From NCBI GenBank assembly GCA_016704445.1, contig JADJAE010000027.1, positions 56,245 to 120,244 of the forward strand: a stretch of 64,000 nucleotides of DNA, read 5' to 3'. A model generated the notes under the pieces. That model made no database searches. It was not told the DNA's origin and saw nothing but the letters and a program-made list of their open reading frames with translations. Positions 1-8,036 of the stretch are shown here, piece by piece. The translations under genes were made by a program, and so were the position numbers. Source of the stretch: Deltaproteobacteria bacterium (GTDB lineage Bacteria > Myxococcota_A > Polyangia > Polyangiales > Ga0077539). How positions within the stretch are numbered: the first letter of the stretch is position 1; each line of letters starts with the position of its first letter.

Positions 1-114
1 ACGATGCTCGCCGTCGCCAACGCGCACGGCCTCGACGCCGTCGGCGTGGAGCTCTCCGCGAAGCGCGCCGAGCAGGCTCGCGGGCTCGTGATCGACCCGC
101 CTCCAACCCCCTGA
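1..114 (+). CDS. C-terminal end of a SAM-dependent methyltransferase (partial)
   Basis: The window opens inside a reading frame that ends with TGA at 112-114 and gives 37 residues. The visible peptide reads like the final motif of permuted amino-methyltransferases, in which the SAM-binding FxGxGT loop lies near the C-terminus and is followed by a helix and a GVELS strand. Here the T of such a loop, then AVANAHGLDAVGVELSAKR, is visible. In that family the acidic residue of GVE binds the SAM ribose. The catalytic region lies upstream of the window. A DNA or RNA base methylase is the best guess; substrate cannot be told. Confidence 0.5.
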   Translation, partial: TMLAVANAHGLDAVGVELSAKRAEQARGLVIDPPPTP

Positions 115-207
115 ACCTCGCCGCACGTCGCGACGCACGGATTGCGCGGGCCTCGCCGGAGAAGCCCGTCGGTCGCGTTGGCACCGTCGCTGCACTCACG
201 ACGCGCC

Positions 208-975
208 ATGAGCGAACAGATCCTGAAGAACAAGGTCGCCCTGGTCACCGGGGCTGCCATGGGCATCGGCGAGTCCACCGCGCTGGCCTTCGCGAAGGAG
301 GGCGCGAAGGTGATCGTGTCGGACACCAGCCCCAAGGGCGAGGCCGTCGCCGCGCGCATCCGGGCGGAGGGGGGTGAAGCGCGGTTCATCGCAGCCGACG
401 TCTCCAACGCCTCCGAGGTGAAGGCCCTCGTCGAGGGCGCGGTGAAGGCCTTCGGGCGCCTCGACATCGCCTTCAACAACGCTGGCATCGGCGGCGAGCA
501 GGCGCCCACCGCAGACCTCTCCGAGGCCGGCTGGGAGAAGACCCTGGCGGTCAACCTCAGCGGCGTCTTCTACTGCATGAAGTACGAGATCGCGCAGATG
601 CTCCAGCAGGGGGGCGCCGGGGCCATCGTCAACAACGCGTCGATCCTCGGCACGGTGGGCTTCGCCGGGGCTGCCGCCTACGTCGCTGCCAAGCACGGCG
701 TGCTCGGGCTCACGAAGACCGCCGCGCTCGAGTACGCCACGAAGGGCATCCGGGTGAACGCCGTATGCCCGGGCTTCATCGAGACCCCGATGCTCAGCGC
801 GGCGGGGCTGCTACAGAACAAGGACGCCCGCGCGATGCTGGAGGGGCTCCACGCCCTCAACCGACTCGGGCAGCCCGACGAGGTGGCGCAGGCGGTGGTG
901 TTCCTCGCCTCCGAGCGGGCGTCGTTCATCACGGGGCACCCGCTGCTCGTCGACGGCGGATACGTCGCGCGGTAG
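208..975 (+). CDS. SDR family NAD(P)-dependent oxidoreductase
   Basis: Classical short-chain dehydrogenase of 255 residues, the usual length. The cofactor motif TGAAMGIG is at residues 14-21, NNAG near 90, and a catalytic Ser followed by YVAAK near 150-165. An Asp at the end of the second strand (residue 39) suggests preference for NAD over NADP. The C-terminus GHPLLVDGGY is typical of the family. The frame is open further upstream, but homology starts at MSEQILKNK, so the ATG at 208 is chosen. The substrate cannot be predicted. It lies 48 bases upstream of the aminotransferase on the same strand and may be cotranscribed with it. Confidence 0.9.
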   Translation: MSEQILKNKVALVTGAAMGIGESTALAFAKEGAKVIVSDTSPKGEAVAARIRAEGGEARFIAADVSNASEVKALVEGAVKAFGRLDIAFNNAGIGGEQAPTADLSEAGWEKTLAVNLSGVFYCMKYEIAQMLQQGGAGAIVNNASILGTVGFAGAAAYVAAKHGVLGLTKTAALEYATKGIRVNAVCPGFIETPMLSAAGLLQNKDARAMLEGLHALNRLGQPDEVAQAVVFLASERASFITGHPLLVDGGYVAR

Positions 976-1023
976 CGCCTTCCTTGGCGCGGCCCTCGCG
1001 CGACGCTATGCACCGGGGGCGTC

Positions 1024-2220
1024 ATGAAGCCCATTGCCACGCCCGACCACCTTGCGCGCGTTCGATACGAGATCCGCGGCCCTCTCGCCCGCCGAGCCTT
1101 CGAGATCGAGCGCCAGGGTCACGAGGTCATCAAGCTCAACATCGGCAACCCCGCGCTCTTCGGCTTCCACATGCCCGACGCGCTGCGCGACGCGGTGGCC
1201 GAGCACCTCCCCCAGTCCGACGGGTACTGCCATCAGAAGGGCATCGTGCAGGCGCGCGAGGCCGTGGCGGCGGACATGGCCGCGCGCGGCGTGGCGGGCG
1301 TCGACGTCGACGATGTCTTCATGGGCAACGGCGTCTCGGAGCTCATCCTGATGACCCTCGAGGCCCTGCTGCGGCCGGGCGACGAGGTGCTCCTCCCGGC
1401 GCCCGACTACCCCCTCTGGACCGCCGCCGTCGCCCTCACCGGCGCAACGCCCGTGTACTACGCGTGCCCCGAGTCGCGCGGCTTCGTGCCTGACCCCGAC
1501 GAGCTCGACCGCCTGGTCACCCCGCGATGCCGCGCCATCGTGATGATCAACCCCAACAACCCCACCGGCGCCGTGTACCCCGCGTCCGTGGTGCGCGCGA
1601 TCGCCCGCGTCGCCGAGCGCCACGAGCTGGTGCTCTTCTCCGACGAGATCTACGACCGCATCCTGTACGACGGCGCCACGCACGAGCCCGCGGCGCGGCA
1701 CTGCACGGAGACCCTCTGCGCGACCTTCGGCGGGCTCTCCAAGGTCTACCGGGCGTGCGGGCTGCGCACCGGCTGGGTGGTCTTCAGCGGCCGGCGCGGC
1801 CCGGCGGCGAAGTACCTCCAGGCGGTCGAGCTGCTGGCGTCGCTGCGGCTCTGCTCCAACGTCCCCGGGCAGTGGGCCGTGGCGCCCGCGCTCGCCCGCG
1901 ACCAGGGCATCGCCGCGCTGACCTCCCCGGACGGACGCCTCGGGAGACAGCGCGCCGCGGTGCTGGAGGGCGTCGGGCGCTCGCGGCACCTGCGCGTGGA
2001 GGCGCCGAGCGGGGCGCTCTACGCCTTCGTGGCGGCGCACACGCCCGGCTTCGACGACGAGCGCTTCGCGATGGAACTCCTCGAGCGGGAGCGCGTGCTG
2101 GTGGTCCCCGGGTCGAGCTTCAACATCGACGACCGGACGTACTTCCGGGTGACGCTGCTGCCCGACCCCGACACGATGGCGGAGGTGTTTCGCCGCATCG
2201 AGCGGCTGCTCGACGGCTGA
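1024..2220 (+). CDS. alaA: Alanine aminotransferase AlaA-type (class I/II PLP aminotransferase)
   Basis: Fold-type I PLP enzyme of 398 residues, close to the E. coli AlaA length (405). AlaA interconverts pyruvate/glutamate with alanine/2-oxoglutarate in the cytosol. Diagnostic stretches shared with AlaA are YEIRGP at the N-terminus, LNIGNPALFGF, GNGVSEL, PAPDYPLWTAAV, INPNNPTGAVY, DEIYDRILYD and SKVYRACGLRTGW. The PLP-binding lysine in that last motif is about residue 240. The ATG at 1024 gives an N-terminus aligning with AlaA. No frameshift or missing catalytic residue was seen. The main alternative is another broad-specificity aminotransferase of the same subgroup. Confidence 0.9.
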   Translation: MKPIATPDHLARVRYEIRGPLARRAFEIERQGHEVIKLNIGNPALFGFHMPDALRDAVAEHLPQSDGYCHQKGIVQAREAVAADMAARGVAGVDVDDVFMGNGVSELILMTLEALLRPGDEVLLPAPDYPLWTAAVALTGATPVYYACPESRGFVPDPDELDRLVTPRCRAIVMINPNNPTGAVYPASVVRAIARVAERHELVLFSDEIYDRILYDGATHEPAARHCTETLCATFGGLSKVYRACGLRTGWVVFSGRRGPAAKYLQAVELLASLRLCSNVPGQWAVAPALARDQGIAALTSPDGRLGRQRAAVLEGVGRSRHLRVEAPSGALYAFVAAHTPGFDDERFAMELLERERVLVVPGSSFNIDDRTYFRVTLLPDPDTMAEVFRRIERLLDG

Positions 2221-2266
2221 CGCGCCCTGTTGCGGCGCGGGTGCCATCGGCGTTTCACTCCGCGGC

Positions 2267-2908
2267 ATGAAGCGCCTCTCCCTCCTCGCCCCGCTCGCGC
2301 TCGCCGCGTGCGCCCACAGCACCGCCCCCTGTCCCACGGACACCACCGCGCGCTCCGCCGCCGCCGCGGCCACCGCCGACTCCGTCGCGTACGTCCCCAC
2401 CGGGGCCGGCGGCTCTCCCGCGCCCTCCACGCTGCGCGTCACCAGCGAGGCCTTCGCCGAGGGCACGACCATCCCAATACACTCCATCTTCAACGGCTTC
2501 GGCTGCACTGGGGAGAACCGCTCTCCCGCGATCCAGTGGTCGGGCACCCCGGAGGGGACTCGCTCCTTCGCGGTGATCGTGCACGACCCCGACGCCCCCA
2601 CCGGGACGGGCTTCTACCACTGGGTCGCGTACGACCTCCCCGGCGACACCCGCTCCCTCCCCGACAACGCCGGCGCCGAAGGATCACTCCCCGCCGGCGC
2701 CCACGTCGGCCGCACCGACTACGGCACCGGGGCCTACGGCGGACCGTGCCCGCCGCCCGGTCCCGCGCACCGCTATCGCTTCAGCGTGTACGCGCTCGAC
2801 ACGCCCGCGCTCGGCGCCCCGGAGGGTAGCAGCGCCGCGCTCGTGCGCTTCATGCTGCGCGGACACGTCCTCGCCCACGGCACCCTCACCGGAACCTACG
2901 GGCGGTAA
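2267..2908 (+). CDS. YbhB/YbcL-type PEBP (Raf kinase inhibitor-like) lipoprotein
   Basis: The 213-residue protein begins with MKRLSLLAPLALAACAHS, a lipoprotein signal peptide with lipobox LAAC, so it is probably anchored in a membrane on the periplasmic side. The rest matches the phosphatidylethanolamine-binding fold: GCTGENRSPAIQWSGTPEGT (ligand loop), VHDPDAPTG, FYHWVAYDLP and the C-terminal GPCPPPG..HRYRFSVYALD. These contain the DPD and GxHR-like ligand-pocket motifs of the family. Bacterial members have no settled function. A linker rich in Ala, Ser and Thr separates the lipobox from the domain. Confidence 0.9.
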   Translation: MKRLSLLAPLALAACAHSTAPCPTDTTARSAAAAATADSVAYVPTGAGGSPAPSTLRVTSEAFAEGTTIPIHSIFNGFGCTGENRSPAIQWSGTPEGTRSFAVIVHDPDAPTGTGFYHWVAYDLPGDTRSLPDNAGAEGSLPAGAHVGRTDYGTGAYGGPCPPPGPAHRYRFSVYALDTPALGAPEGSSAALVRFMLRGHVLAHGTLTGTYGR

Positions 2909-2917
2909 CACCATCGC

Positions 2918-3110
2918 TCAAGCGACGGCGATCACGATCTTCCCTCGGGTGCGCCCGGCGATGCTCATGCGGTGCGCGTCGCCGAGGCCCTCCAGAGGGA
3001 AGGTCGCGTCGATGTGCGCCCGCAGGCCGCCCCGCTCGTAGAGGCCGCCGAGCCAGCGCAGGTCGTCGGCCCTCGGCGAGAGCAGCACCCCTCGCACCCT
3101 CGGCGGGGCG
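2918..3110 (-). pseudogene. Remnant of a zinc-type (MDR) alcohol dehydrogenase / quinone oxidoreductase
   Basis: About 60 codons on the minus strand encode only the C-terminal end of a medium-chain dehydrogenase. Visible are SPRADDLRWL, IDATFPLEGLGDAHR and GRTRGKIVIAV; the last two are the conserved ends of the family (FPLEx..AH..., GKxVL). The usual preceding 250 or more residues, with the GroES-like fold and Rossmann GxGxxG motif, are absent upstream. In that direction lies the Cys-rich lipoprotein gene on the other strand. The remnant sits 9 bases after the convergent PEBP gene. A gene fragment left by deletion is the simplest reading. Confidence 0.6.
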
Positions 3111-3251
3111 TGAGCGCATAGACAGCCCATAGCTAGAAATCATACTGTCGACCTCCAAGCCCTCGCGCAGTCAGTTGGGGGATGTCGGGTGGGGGGGGGC
3201 GGTCGATGAGAGGATTGTTCGTCGAGCTCCCTCAAGCCTTAGGGAGAGCTC

Positions 3252-6200
3252 ATGCAAGTGTTCAATAGGCTCGTGTGGACGGTGGCGTTGGTGATGGTGG
3301 GCTGCAGCCCGACGGCGCCGCGGAACCCGATCGACACGCGAGCAGACGCCGCCCTCGACGTCGTCGCCGATGACCGCGCACCGAGCGAGTGCGAAGCGGG
3401 CCGCGACTGCTCCGACGCGGGCGGCCCGCAGGACGTCGTCGCCCCGCCCGTCGACGCCGGCGCGATCGCCTGCCAGGCCGACCCAGCCTGCGCGGCACTC
3501 GGCCAGGTGTGCGACCGCGACCGCGGCGTGTGCGTCGGCTGTCGCACGCGCGCCGACTGCGCCGGCGAGAGCCAGGTGTGCACCGCGCAGCGCTGTGGGC
3601 GCGGCGTGGCCTGCACCTCGTCGCGTCAGTGCCCGGGCCAGGTCTGCCACGCCACCCTCGGGCTCTGCGTCGACTGCGGCGCCGACGGCGACTGCCCCGC
3701 CGACCAGCAGTGCCGTGACGCCACCTGCGTCGCGCGCCCTCGAGCCTGCACCTCGTCGCGCCAGTGCAGCGACCTCGGCCTCGTGTGCGAGCCGACCCGG
3801 ATGGTCTGCGTCGAGTGCACGGGCGACAACGACTGCGCTGCGATGACCGAGTTCTGCGGGGCGGACAACCGCTGCACGCCACGGGTGTGTGTGCCCGCCG
3901 CCGCGCGCTGCACCACGGCCGGCGCCCGCGAGGTGTGCAACGCCCGCGGCAGCAGCTACGACGCCGCCAACTGCGGCGCCAGCGAAAGCTGCCGCCACGG
4001 CGCCTGCGTCCCGCGCATCTGCGCGCCGGGCGCCGCGCGCTGCGCGAGCGAGAGCTTCACCCGCCGCGAGGTCTGCGACGCCGACGGCCTGGCCTACACC
4101 GGCACGGCCTGCGCCGCGGGCGAGAGCTGCCGCGCGGGCCTCTGCGTGATGCAGACCTGTACGCCCGGCGCGTCGAGCTGCGCCGGCGGCACCGCCGTGC
4201 GGCGCTGCAACGACGATGGCCTCGGGTACGCCGCGGCGACTGCGTGCCCGTCGATGAGCACCTGCAACCCGGGCACGAACCTGTGCGCCAGCTGGGTGTG
4301 CACGCCCGGCAGCCGGAGCTGCGAGGGCAACACCGCCCGCACCTGCAACCCCGACGGGCTGGGCTACACCGCGTCGCCCTGCGGCGCGATGCAGAGCTGC
4401 GCGGCGGGCTACTGCGCGAGCTGGGTCTGCACGCCGGGGAGCTACTCGTGCGCGGGCCTAAACACGCGGCGGCAGTGCAACGGCGACGGCCTGGGGTACA
4501 CGCCCATCGCGTGCCCCGCGATGACGGCGTGCCTCGCGGGCACCGGGGCGTGCACCCCGTGGACGTGCACGCCCGGTGCGGCGACCTGCGCATCGAGCCG
4601 CGCCCGCAGCCTGTGCAACGCCGACGGGCAGGGGCGTACGGAGGTTCCGTGTGGGTCGACGGAGAGCTGCCGCGAGGGCACCTGCCGCCCGCGCATCTGC
4701 GTGCCGGGCGCGACCCGCTGCGCCGCCGGGAGCACCGCCGTCATCGAGACCTGCGCGGCCGACGGGCTCGTCTGGGACCCCGCGCCCTGCGCCGGGTCGC
4801 AGTCGTGCAGCGGCGGCGCGTGCCGCGCGTGGCTCTGCACCCCGGGCACGCCCGTGTGCGTCGGCACCACCGGCACGCGCATCTGCAACCCCGACGGGCT
4901 CTCCTACGGCGCCACCACGATCTGCGGCACGGGCGCGAGCTGCGCCGACGCGACGGGCCTCTGCGCGGGGTGGATCTGCACCCCCGGCTCGGCGAGCTGC
5001 GAGGGCAACACGCGGCGCGCGTGCAACCCCGATGGCTTCGGGTACACGACCACGGCGTGCACCGCGACGCAGACCTGCAGCGCGGGCGTGTGCCTCAACC
5101 AGATCTGCACGCCGGGCAGCTACTCGTGCCTCGACGTGAACACCCGGCGGCAGTGCAACAGCGACGGGCTGGGCTACGCCGCCGCGGCCTGCCCCGCGAT
5201 GAACGCCTGCCTCGGCGCGGGCGCCTGCACCGCGTGGACGTGCACCCCGGGGCCCACCGCGGTGTGCGCGAACGGCGCTGAGCGCCAGGAATGCGCGGCC
5301 GACGGGCAGGGCTACCTGAGCGTGGCGTGCGCCGGGGCGTCCAACGCGACGGGCGCCTGCACGTCCGGGGCGTGCGGCATCGCCTGCAACGTCGGCTACG
5401 GCAACTGCGACGGCAGCGCGGCCAACGGCTGCGAGGTCAACACCCTCACCAGCGCCGCGAACTGCGGGTCGTGCGGGGCGTCGTGCGCGCCGGCCAACGC
5501 CGTGGGCGCGTGCGCCGCGGGGGCGTGCACCGTGGGCGCCTGCAACGCCGGCTTCGGCGACTGCGACGGCATCGCGGCCAACGGCTGCGAGACCGACCTG
5601 CGCACCTCGGCCACCCACTGCGGCCGCTGCGGCAACACGTGCTCGACCGGTGTGATGTGCACCGCCAGCGCCTGCGGCGGCCGGGCGGTCATGGAGCTCG
5701 CGGTGGGCGCCAGCCACGCCTGCGCGCGCCGGTCGAGCGGTGCGGTCGCCTGCTGGGGCTACAACATCTACGGCGCGCTCGGCAACGGCACGACGACCAA
5801 TGCGTTGACGCCCGTGACCGTGTCGAGCTTCTCCGACGCGGTGGAGGTCACGACGGGGGCCTACCACACCTGCGCCCGGCGCACCTCCGGGGCGGTGGTC
5901 TGCTGGGGCTACAACCCCTACGGCGCGCTCGGCAACGGCACGGCGACCAATGCGTACACGCCGGTGACCGTGTCGGGCCTCTCCGACGCGGTGCAGATCT
6001 CGGGCGGCTACTACCACACGTGCGCGCTGCGCAGCACCGGCGCGGTCGTGTGCTGGGGCAACAACAGCTACGGCCAGCTCGGCAACGGGTCGACCACCAC
6101 CTCGCACACGCCGGTGACGGTGACGGGCCTCATCGACGCGGTGCAGCTCTCGTCGGGCGCCTATCACGTGTGCGCGCGGCGGGCGACCGGCGCCGTCGTG

Positions 6201-6737
6201 TGCTGGGGGCGCAACACCTACGGCGGGCTCGGCAACAACACCGCGACCACCGCGTATTCGCCGGTGATCGTGTCGGGCCTCACCGACGCGGTGCAGGTCA
6301 GGTCCGGCGGCGACCACTCGTGCGCGCTGCGCAGCACCGGCGCGGTCGTGTGCTGGGGCAACAACGCCTACGGCCAGCTCGGTAACAGCTCGACCACCAA
6401 CTCGTACACGCCGGTGACGGTGACGGGCCTCACGGACGCGACCCAGGTCGGGATCGGCTACAACCACTCCTGCGCCCGGCGCACCTCCGGGGCGGTGGTC
6501 TGCTGGGGCTACAACAGCTCTGGCCAGCTCGGGAACGGCTCCGCCACGGCCGCGACCGCCCCGATCACCGCCACGGGTCTCACCGACGCGGTGCAGGTGG
6601 CCGCGGGCGCCAGCAACACCTGCGCGCGCCGCGCGTCGGGCGCGGTGGCCTGCTGGGGCCTCAACAGCTACGGCACGATCGGCAACGGCACGACGGCCAC
6701 CGCGTACGTCCCGATGGCCGTGACCGGCCTGCCCTGA
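3252..6737 (+). CDS. Large Cys-rich surface lipoprotein with C-terminal seven-repeat RCC1 propeller
   Basis: The 1161-residue exported protein starts at an ATG preceded by AGGGAGAG at 3241-3248. The signal peptide ends in an imperfect lipobox (MVGC near residue 18), so it is probably a lipoprotein. Residues about 60-220 hold short Cys-rich modules (RQCxD.GLxC). Residues about 220-700 hold some eleven modules of 43-47 residues with six Cys each, patterned C.PG..C...R.CN.DG.GY..C....C..G.C. Two NGCE/NCGxCG units follow (about 710-810), then seven 50-residue RCC1-like repeats (814-1161). The neighbour at 8037 is a paralogue over the N-terminal two-thirds. The function is unknown; a disulfide-rich stalk presenting a beta-propeller on the cell surface is an inference. 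Confidence 0.88.
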   Translation: MQVFNRLVWTVALVMVGCSPTAPRNPIDTRADAALDVVADDRAPSECEAGRDCSDAGGPQDVVAPPVDAGAIACQADPACAALGQVCDRDRGVCVGCRTRADCAGESQVCTAQRCGRGVACTSSRQCPGQVCHATLGLCVDCGADGDCPADQQCRDATCVARPRACTSSRQCSDLGLVCEPTRMVCVECTGDNDCAAMTEFCGADNRCTPRVCVPAAARCTTAGAREVCNARGSSYDAANCGASESCRHGACVPRICAPGAARCASESFTRREVCDADGLAYTGTACAAGESCRAGLCVMQTCTPGASSCAGGTAVRRCNDDGLGYAAATACPSMSTCNPGTNLCASWVCTPGSRSCEGNTARTCNPDGLGYTASPCGAMQSCAAGYCASWVCTPGSYSCAGLNTRRQCNGDGLGYTPIACPAMTACLAGTGACTPWTCTPGAATCASSRARSLCNADGQGRTEVPCGSTESCREGTCRPRICVPGATRCAAGSTAVIETCAADGLVWDPAPCAGSQSCSGGACRAWLCTPGTPVCVGTTGTRICNPDGLSYGATTICGTGASCADATGLCAGWICTPGSASCEGNTRRACNPDGFGYTTTACTATQTCSAGVCLNQICTPGSYSCLDVNTRRQCNSDGLGYAAAACPAMNACLGAGACTAWTCTPGPTAVCANGAERQECAADGQGYLSVACAGASNATGACTSGACGIACNVGYGNCDGSAANGCEVNTLTSAANCGSCGASCAPANAVGACAAGACTVGACNAGFGDCDGIAANGCETDLRTSATHCGRCGNTCSTGVMCTASACGGRAVMELAVGASHACARRSSGAVACWGYNIYGALGNGTTTNALTPVTVSSFSDAVEVTTGAYHTCARRTSGAVVCWGYNPYGALGNGTATNAYTPVTVSGLSDAVQISGGYYHTCALRSTGAVVCWGNNSYGQLGNGSTTTSHTPVTVTGLIDAVQLSSGAYHVCARRATGAVVCWGRNTYGGLGNNTATTAYSPVIVSGLTDAVQVRSGGDHSCALRSTGAVVCWGNNAYGQLGNSSTTNSYTPVTVTGLTDATQVGIGYNHSCARRTSGAVVCWGYNSSGQLGNGSATAATAPITATGLTDAVQVAAGASNTCARRASGAVACWGLNSYGTIGNGTTATAYVPMAVTGLP
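5691..6736 (+). repeat. Seven in-frame 150-bp tandem repeats encoding RCC1 blades
   Basis: Within the 3' third of the Cys-rich gene the sequence repeats with an exact 150-base period. Unit starts fall at about 5691, 5841, 5991, 6141, 6291, 6441 and 6591, the last slightly short. Each unit encodes a 50-residue blade with G.xHxCAxRxxGAVxCWGxNxxGxLGN, the RCC1 signature, plus two Cys per blade. No unit has a length change. Seven blades is the number that closes an RCC1 propeller. Confidence 0.9.
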
Positions 6738-6747
6738 ACCCCCTCCT

Positions 6748-6774
6748 GCGCGCGGGCGCCGTACCGCCGCGCGC
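6748..6774 (+). terminator. Candidate hairpin terminator after the RCC1 lipoprotein gene
   Basis: GCGCGCGG at 6748-6755 pairs perfectly with CCGCGCGC at 6767-6774, 11 bases after the stop codon. There is no T-run after it, so it would be a weak intrinsic terminator or an mRNA-stabilising hairpin. Confidence 0.4.
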
Positions 6775-6874
6775 CGCCGGGAGCACGCCTTCGTTAGACT
6801 GGGGTGCGGGCGAACGCCCAAACCCCAGGGACGCCGCGGGTTGCGCCACCTCCAACCGACCCGGGTTGCGCATC

Positions 6875-7014
6875 TCGTGGGTCACGAAACCGCAAGGGCG
6901 CAAGGGTCGCAAGGGCAGAGCGGAAGGCGTTGGATCGCCCAGGTTCCTCGCCGGTTGATCCGTTCCTACCTCGGCCCTTGCGCCCCTTGCGCCCTTGCGG
7001 TTTCCGACCCTCGT
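6875..7014. repeat. Palindromic MITE-like element, copy 1
   Basis: Two 31-base arms at 6886-6916 and 6974-7004 are inverted copies with a single mismatch, and the similarity continues imperfectly outward to about 6875 and 7014. Each arm contains iterated GCAAGGG units (core CGCAAGGGTCGCAAGGG). The same core forms the arms of a second element at 39520-39700. The element abuts the point where the IS1182-type transposase remnant loses homology (7031). No protein-coding capacity is evident. This is probably a non-autonomous mobile or interspersed palindromic repeat. Confidence 0.65.
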
Positions 7015-7030
7015 GGCCGGGATTGTGACC

Positions 7031-7679
7031 AGGGTCCGTGATGCTGATCCGCCGCTCCCTGGCCACGCCCCGCTTGATGCGCGTCCCCTTGCCCGAGGGG
7101 TCGGGCTCGAGGTCCTGCGTGGTCATCTGTTGCAGCGTCGCCAGCTGCTGCTCCAGCGCTGGCCGGTCGCGCTCCTCGGCGAGGTGGGTGGCGATGAACG
7201 ACGAGAGCGAGCCGACCTCACCGAGCAGACGCTGGAGCGCCCCGTGCGAGGCGTTCAGGTCGGTCCAGTCGACGTCCAACGCGGCCTTCATGCTGGAGCC
7301 TTCGAGCAGCGGGATGCCCGCCTCGCGCGCCATCTCGTCGAAGGGCTTGTCGAGCCGCGCCGCGAGCGTCGTGACGAGGTCGCGCGCGGCGTGCCCGATC
7401 AGGTTGATGGTGTCCTCGACGCGCCCGGCGCCGCGAAGGGCGCGGGCTGAACAGGCCCGAGCGGGTGGCGAGCTCCAGGGTGCGCTCGACCAGGCGGCGG
7501 TCCATGTCGTGCGCGATGAGGCGCATGCGGAAGTCGAGGATCGCGGTCTGCTTGAAGGGCGGGGCGTCCTCGTCGGCGTCGAGGGTGCCGAGCACGAGGT
7601 GCCAGGCGCGGTCGGTGGCGACGGCCAGGGCGGCGTCCTGATCGGAGAGCTGGCGGGCGGATTGAAGTACGGTGGCCAT
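7031..7679 (-). pseudogene. Truncated, frameshifted IS1182-type DDE transposase
   Basis: Reading from an ATG at 7679 on the minus strand, the first part (DFRMRLIAHDMDRRLVERTLELA..GLF) is in one frame. The next part (GAGRVEDTINLIGHAARDLV, SSMKAALDVDW, TRIKRGVARERRISITDP) is in another. In IS1182-family enzymes the stretch between GLF and GAGRVED carries the first catalytic Asp in an xALDSSPLxG segment. Here that segment is missing, which also explains the frame change near 7440-7450. Homology stops after SITDP at 7031, before the rest of the DDE domain, where the palindromic element begins. The transposase must be inactive. Confidence 0.75.
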
Positions 7680-8036
7680 GCTTCGTTCAACTGTGCCTTG
7701 GCGAAGCGCCCGAAGGCTCGTAGTCGGCCGTCACGCGCTCGCCGTGGCGCTTCGCCAAATCGCAATCTGTTCTGTTGCCTGTCGCTGATCCATGCCAGCG
7801 AGGGCTCCGCGTTGCTTTCGCTATAGGCTCGCGGCTCCGAAATGCAGCGGCGCGATCGGCATCAGTGGCGTCGCATCCACCATGATGGTCGCGGCCGTCG
7901 CCGCGGACCTGCGCGCCGCTTCACGGCACGGGCTGCGCGCGGTTCTCAGGGGGAACTCGTGCTCCGAGCCGTGATCTGTTAGGGCTTGCGCGTCGGTGCC
8001 TCGCGGCCGCGGGGTACTAGGGAGGGGTTACACGGC
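7680..8036. other. Intergenic region with a 13-bp inverted repeat
   Basis: No convincing gene lies between the transposase remnant and the second Cys-rich lipoprotein gene. A perfect inverted repeat, TTGGCGAAGCGCC at 7698-7710 and GGCGCTTCGCCAA at 7746-7758, lies just outside the transposase start and could belong to the old insertion sequence end. The promoter of the 8037 gene should lie here but no clear -35/-10 pair was seen. GGGAGGGG at about 8019-8026 is its ribosome binding site. Confidence 0.5.

Noticed and set aside
7792..7974. Short plus-strand frame before the second Cys-rich gene
   Set aside because: No ribosome site, no recognisable motif, and composition unlike neighbouring genes.
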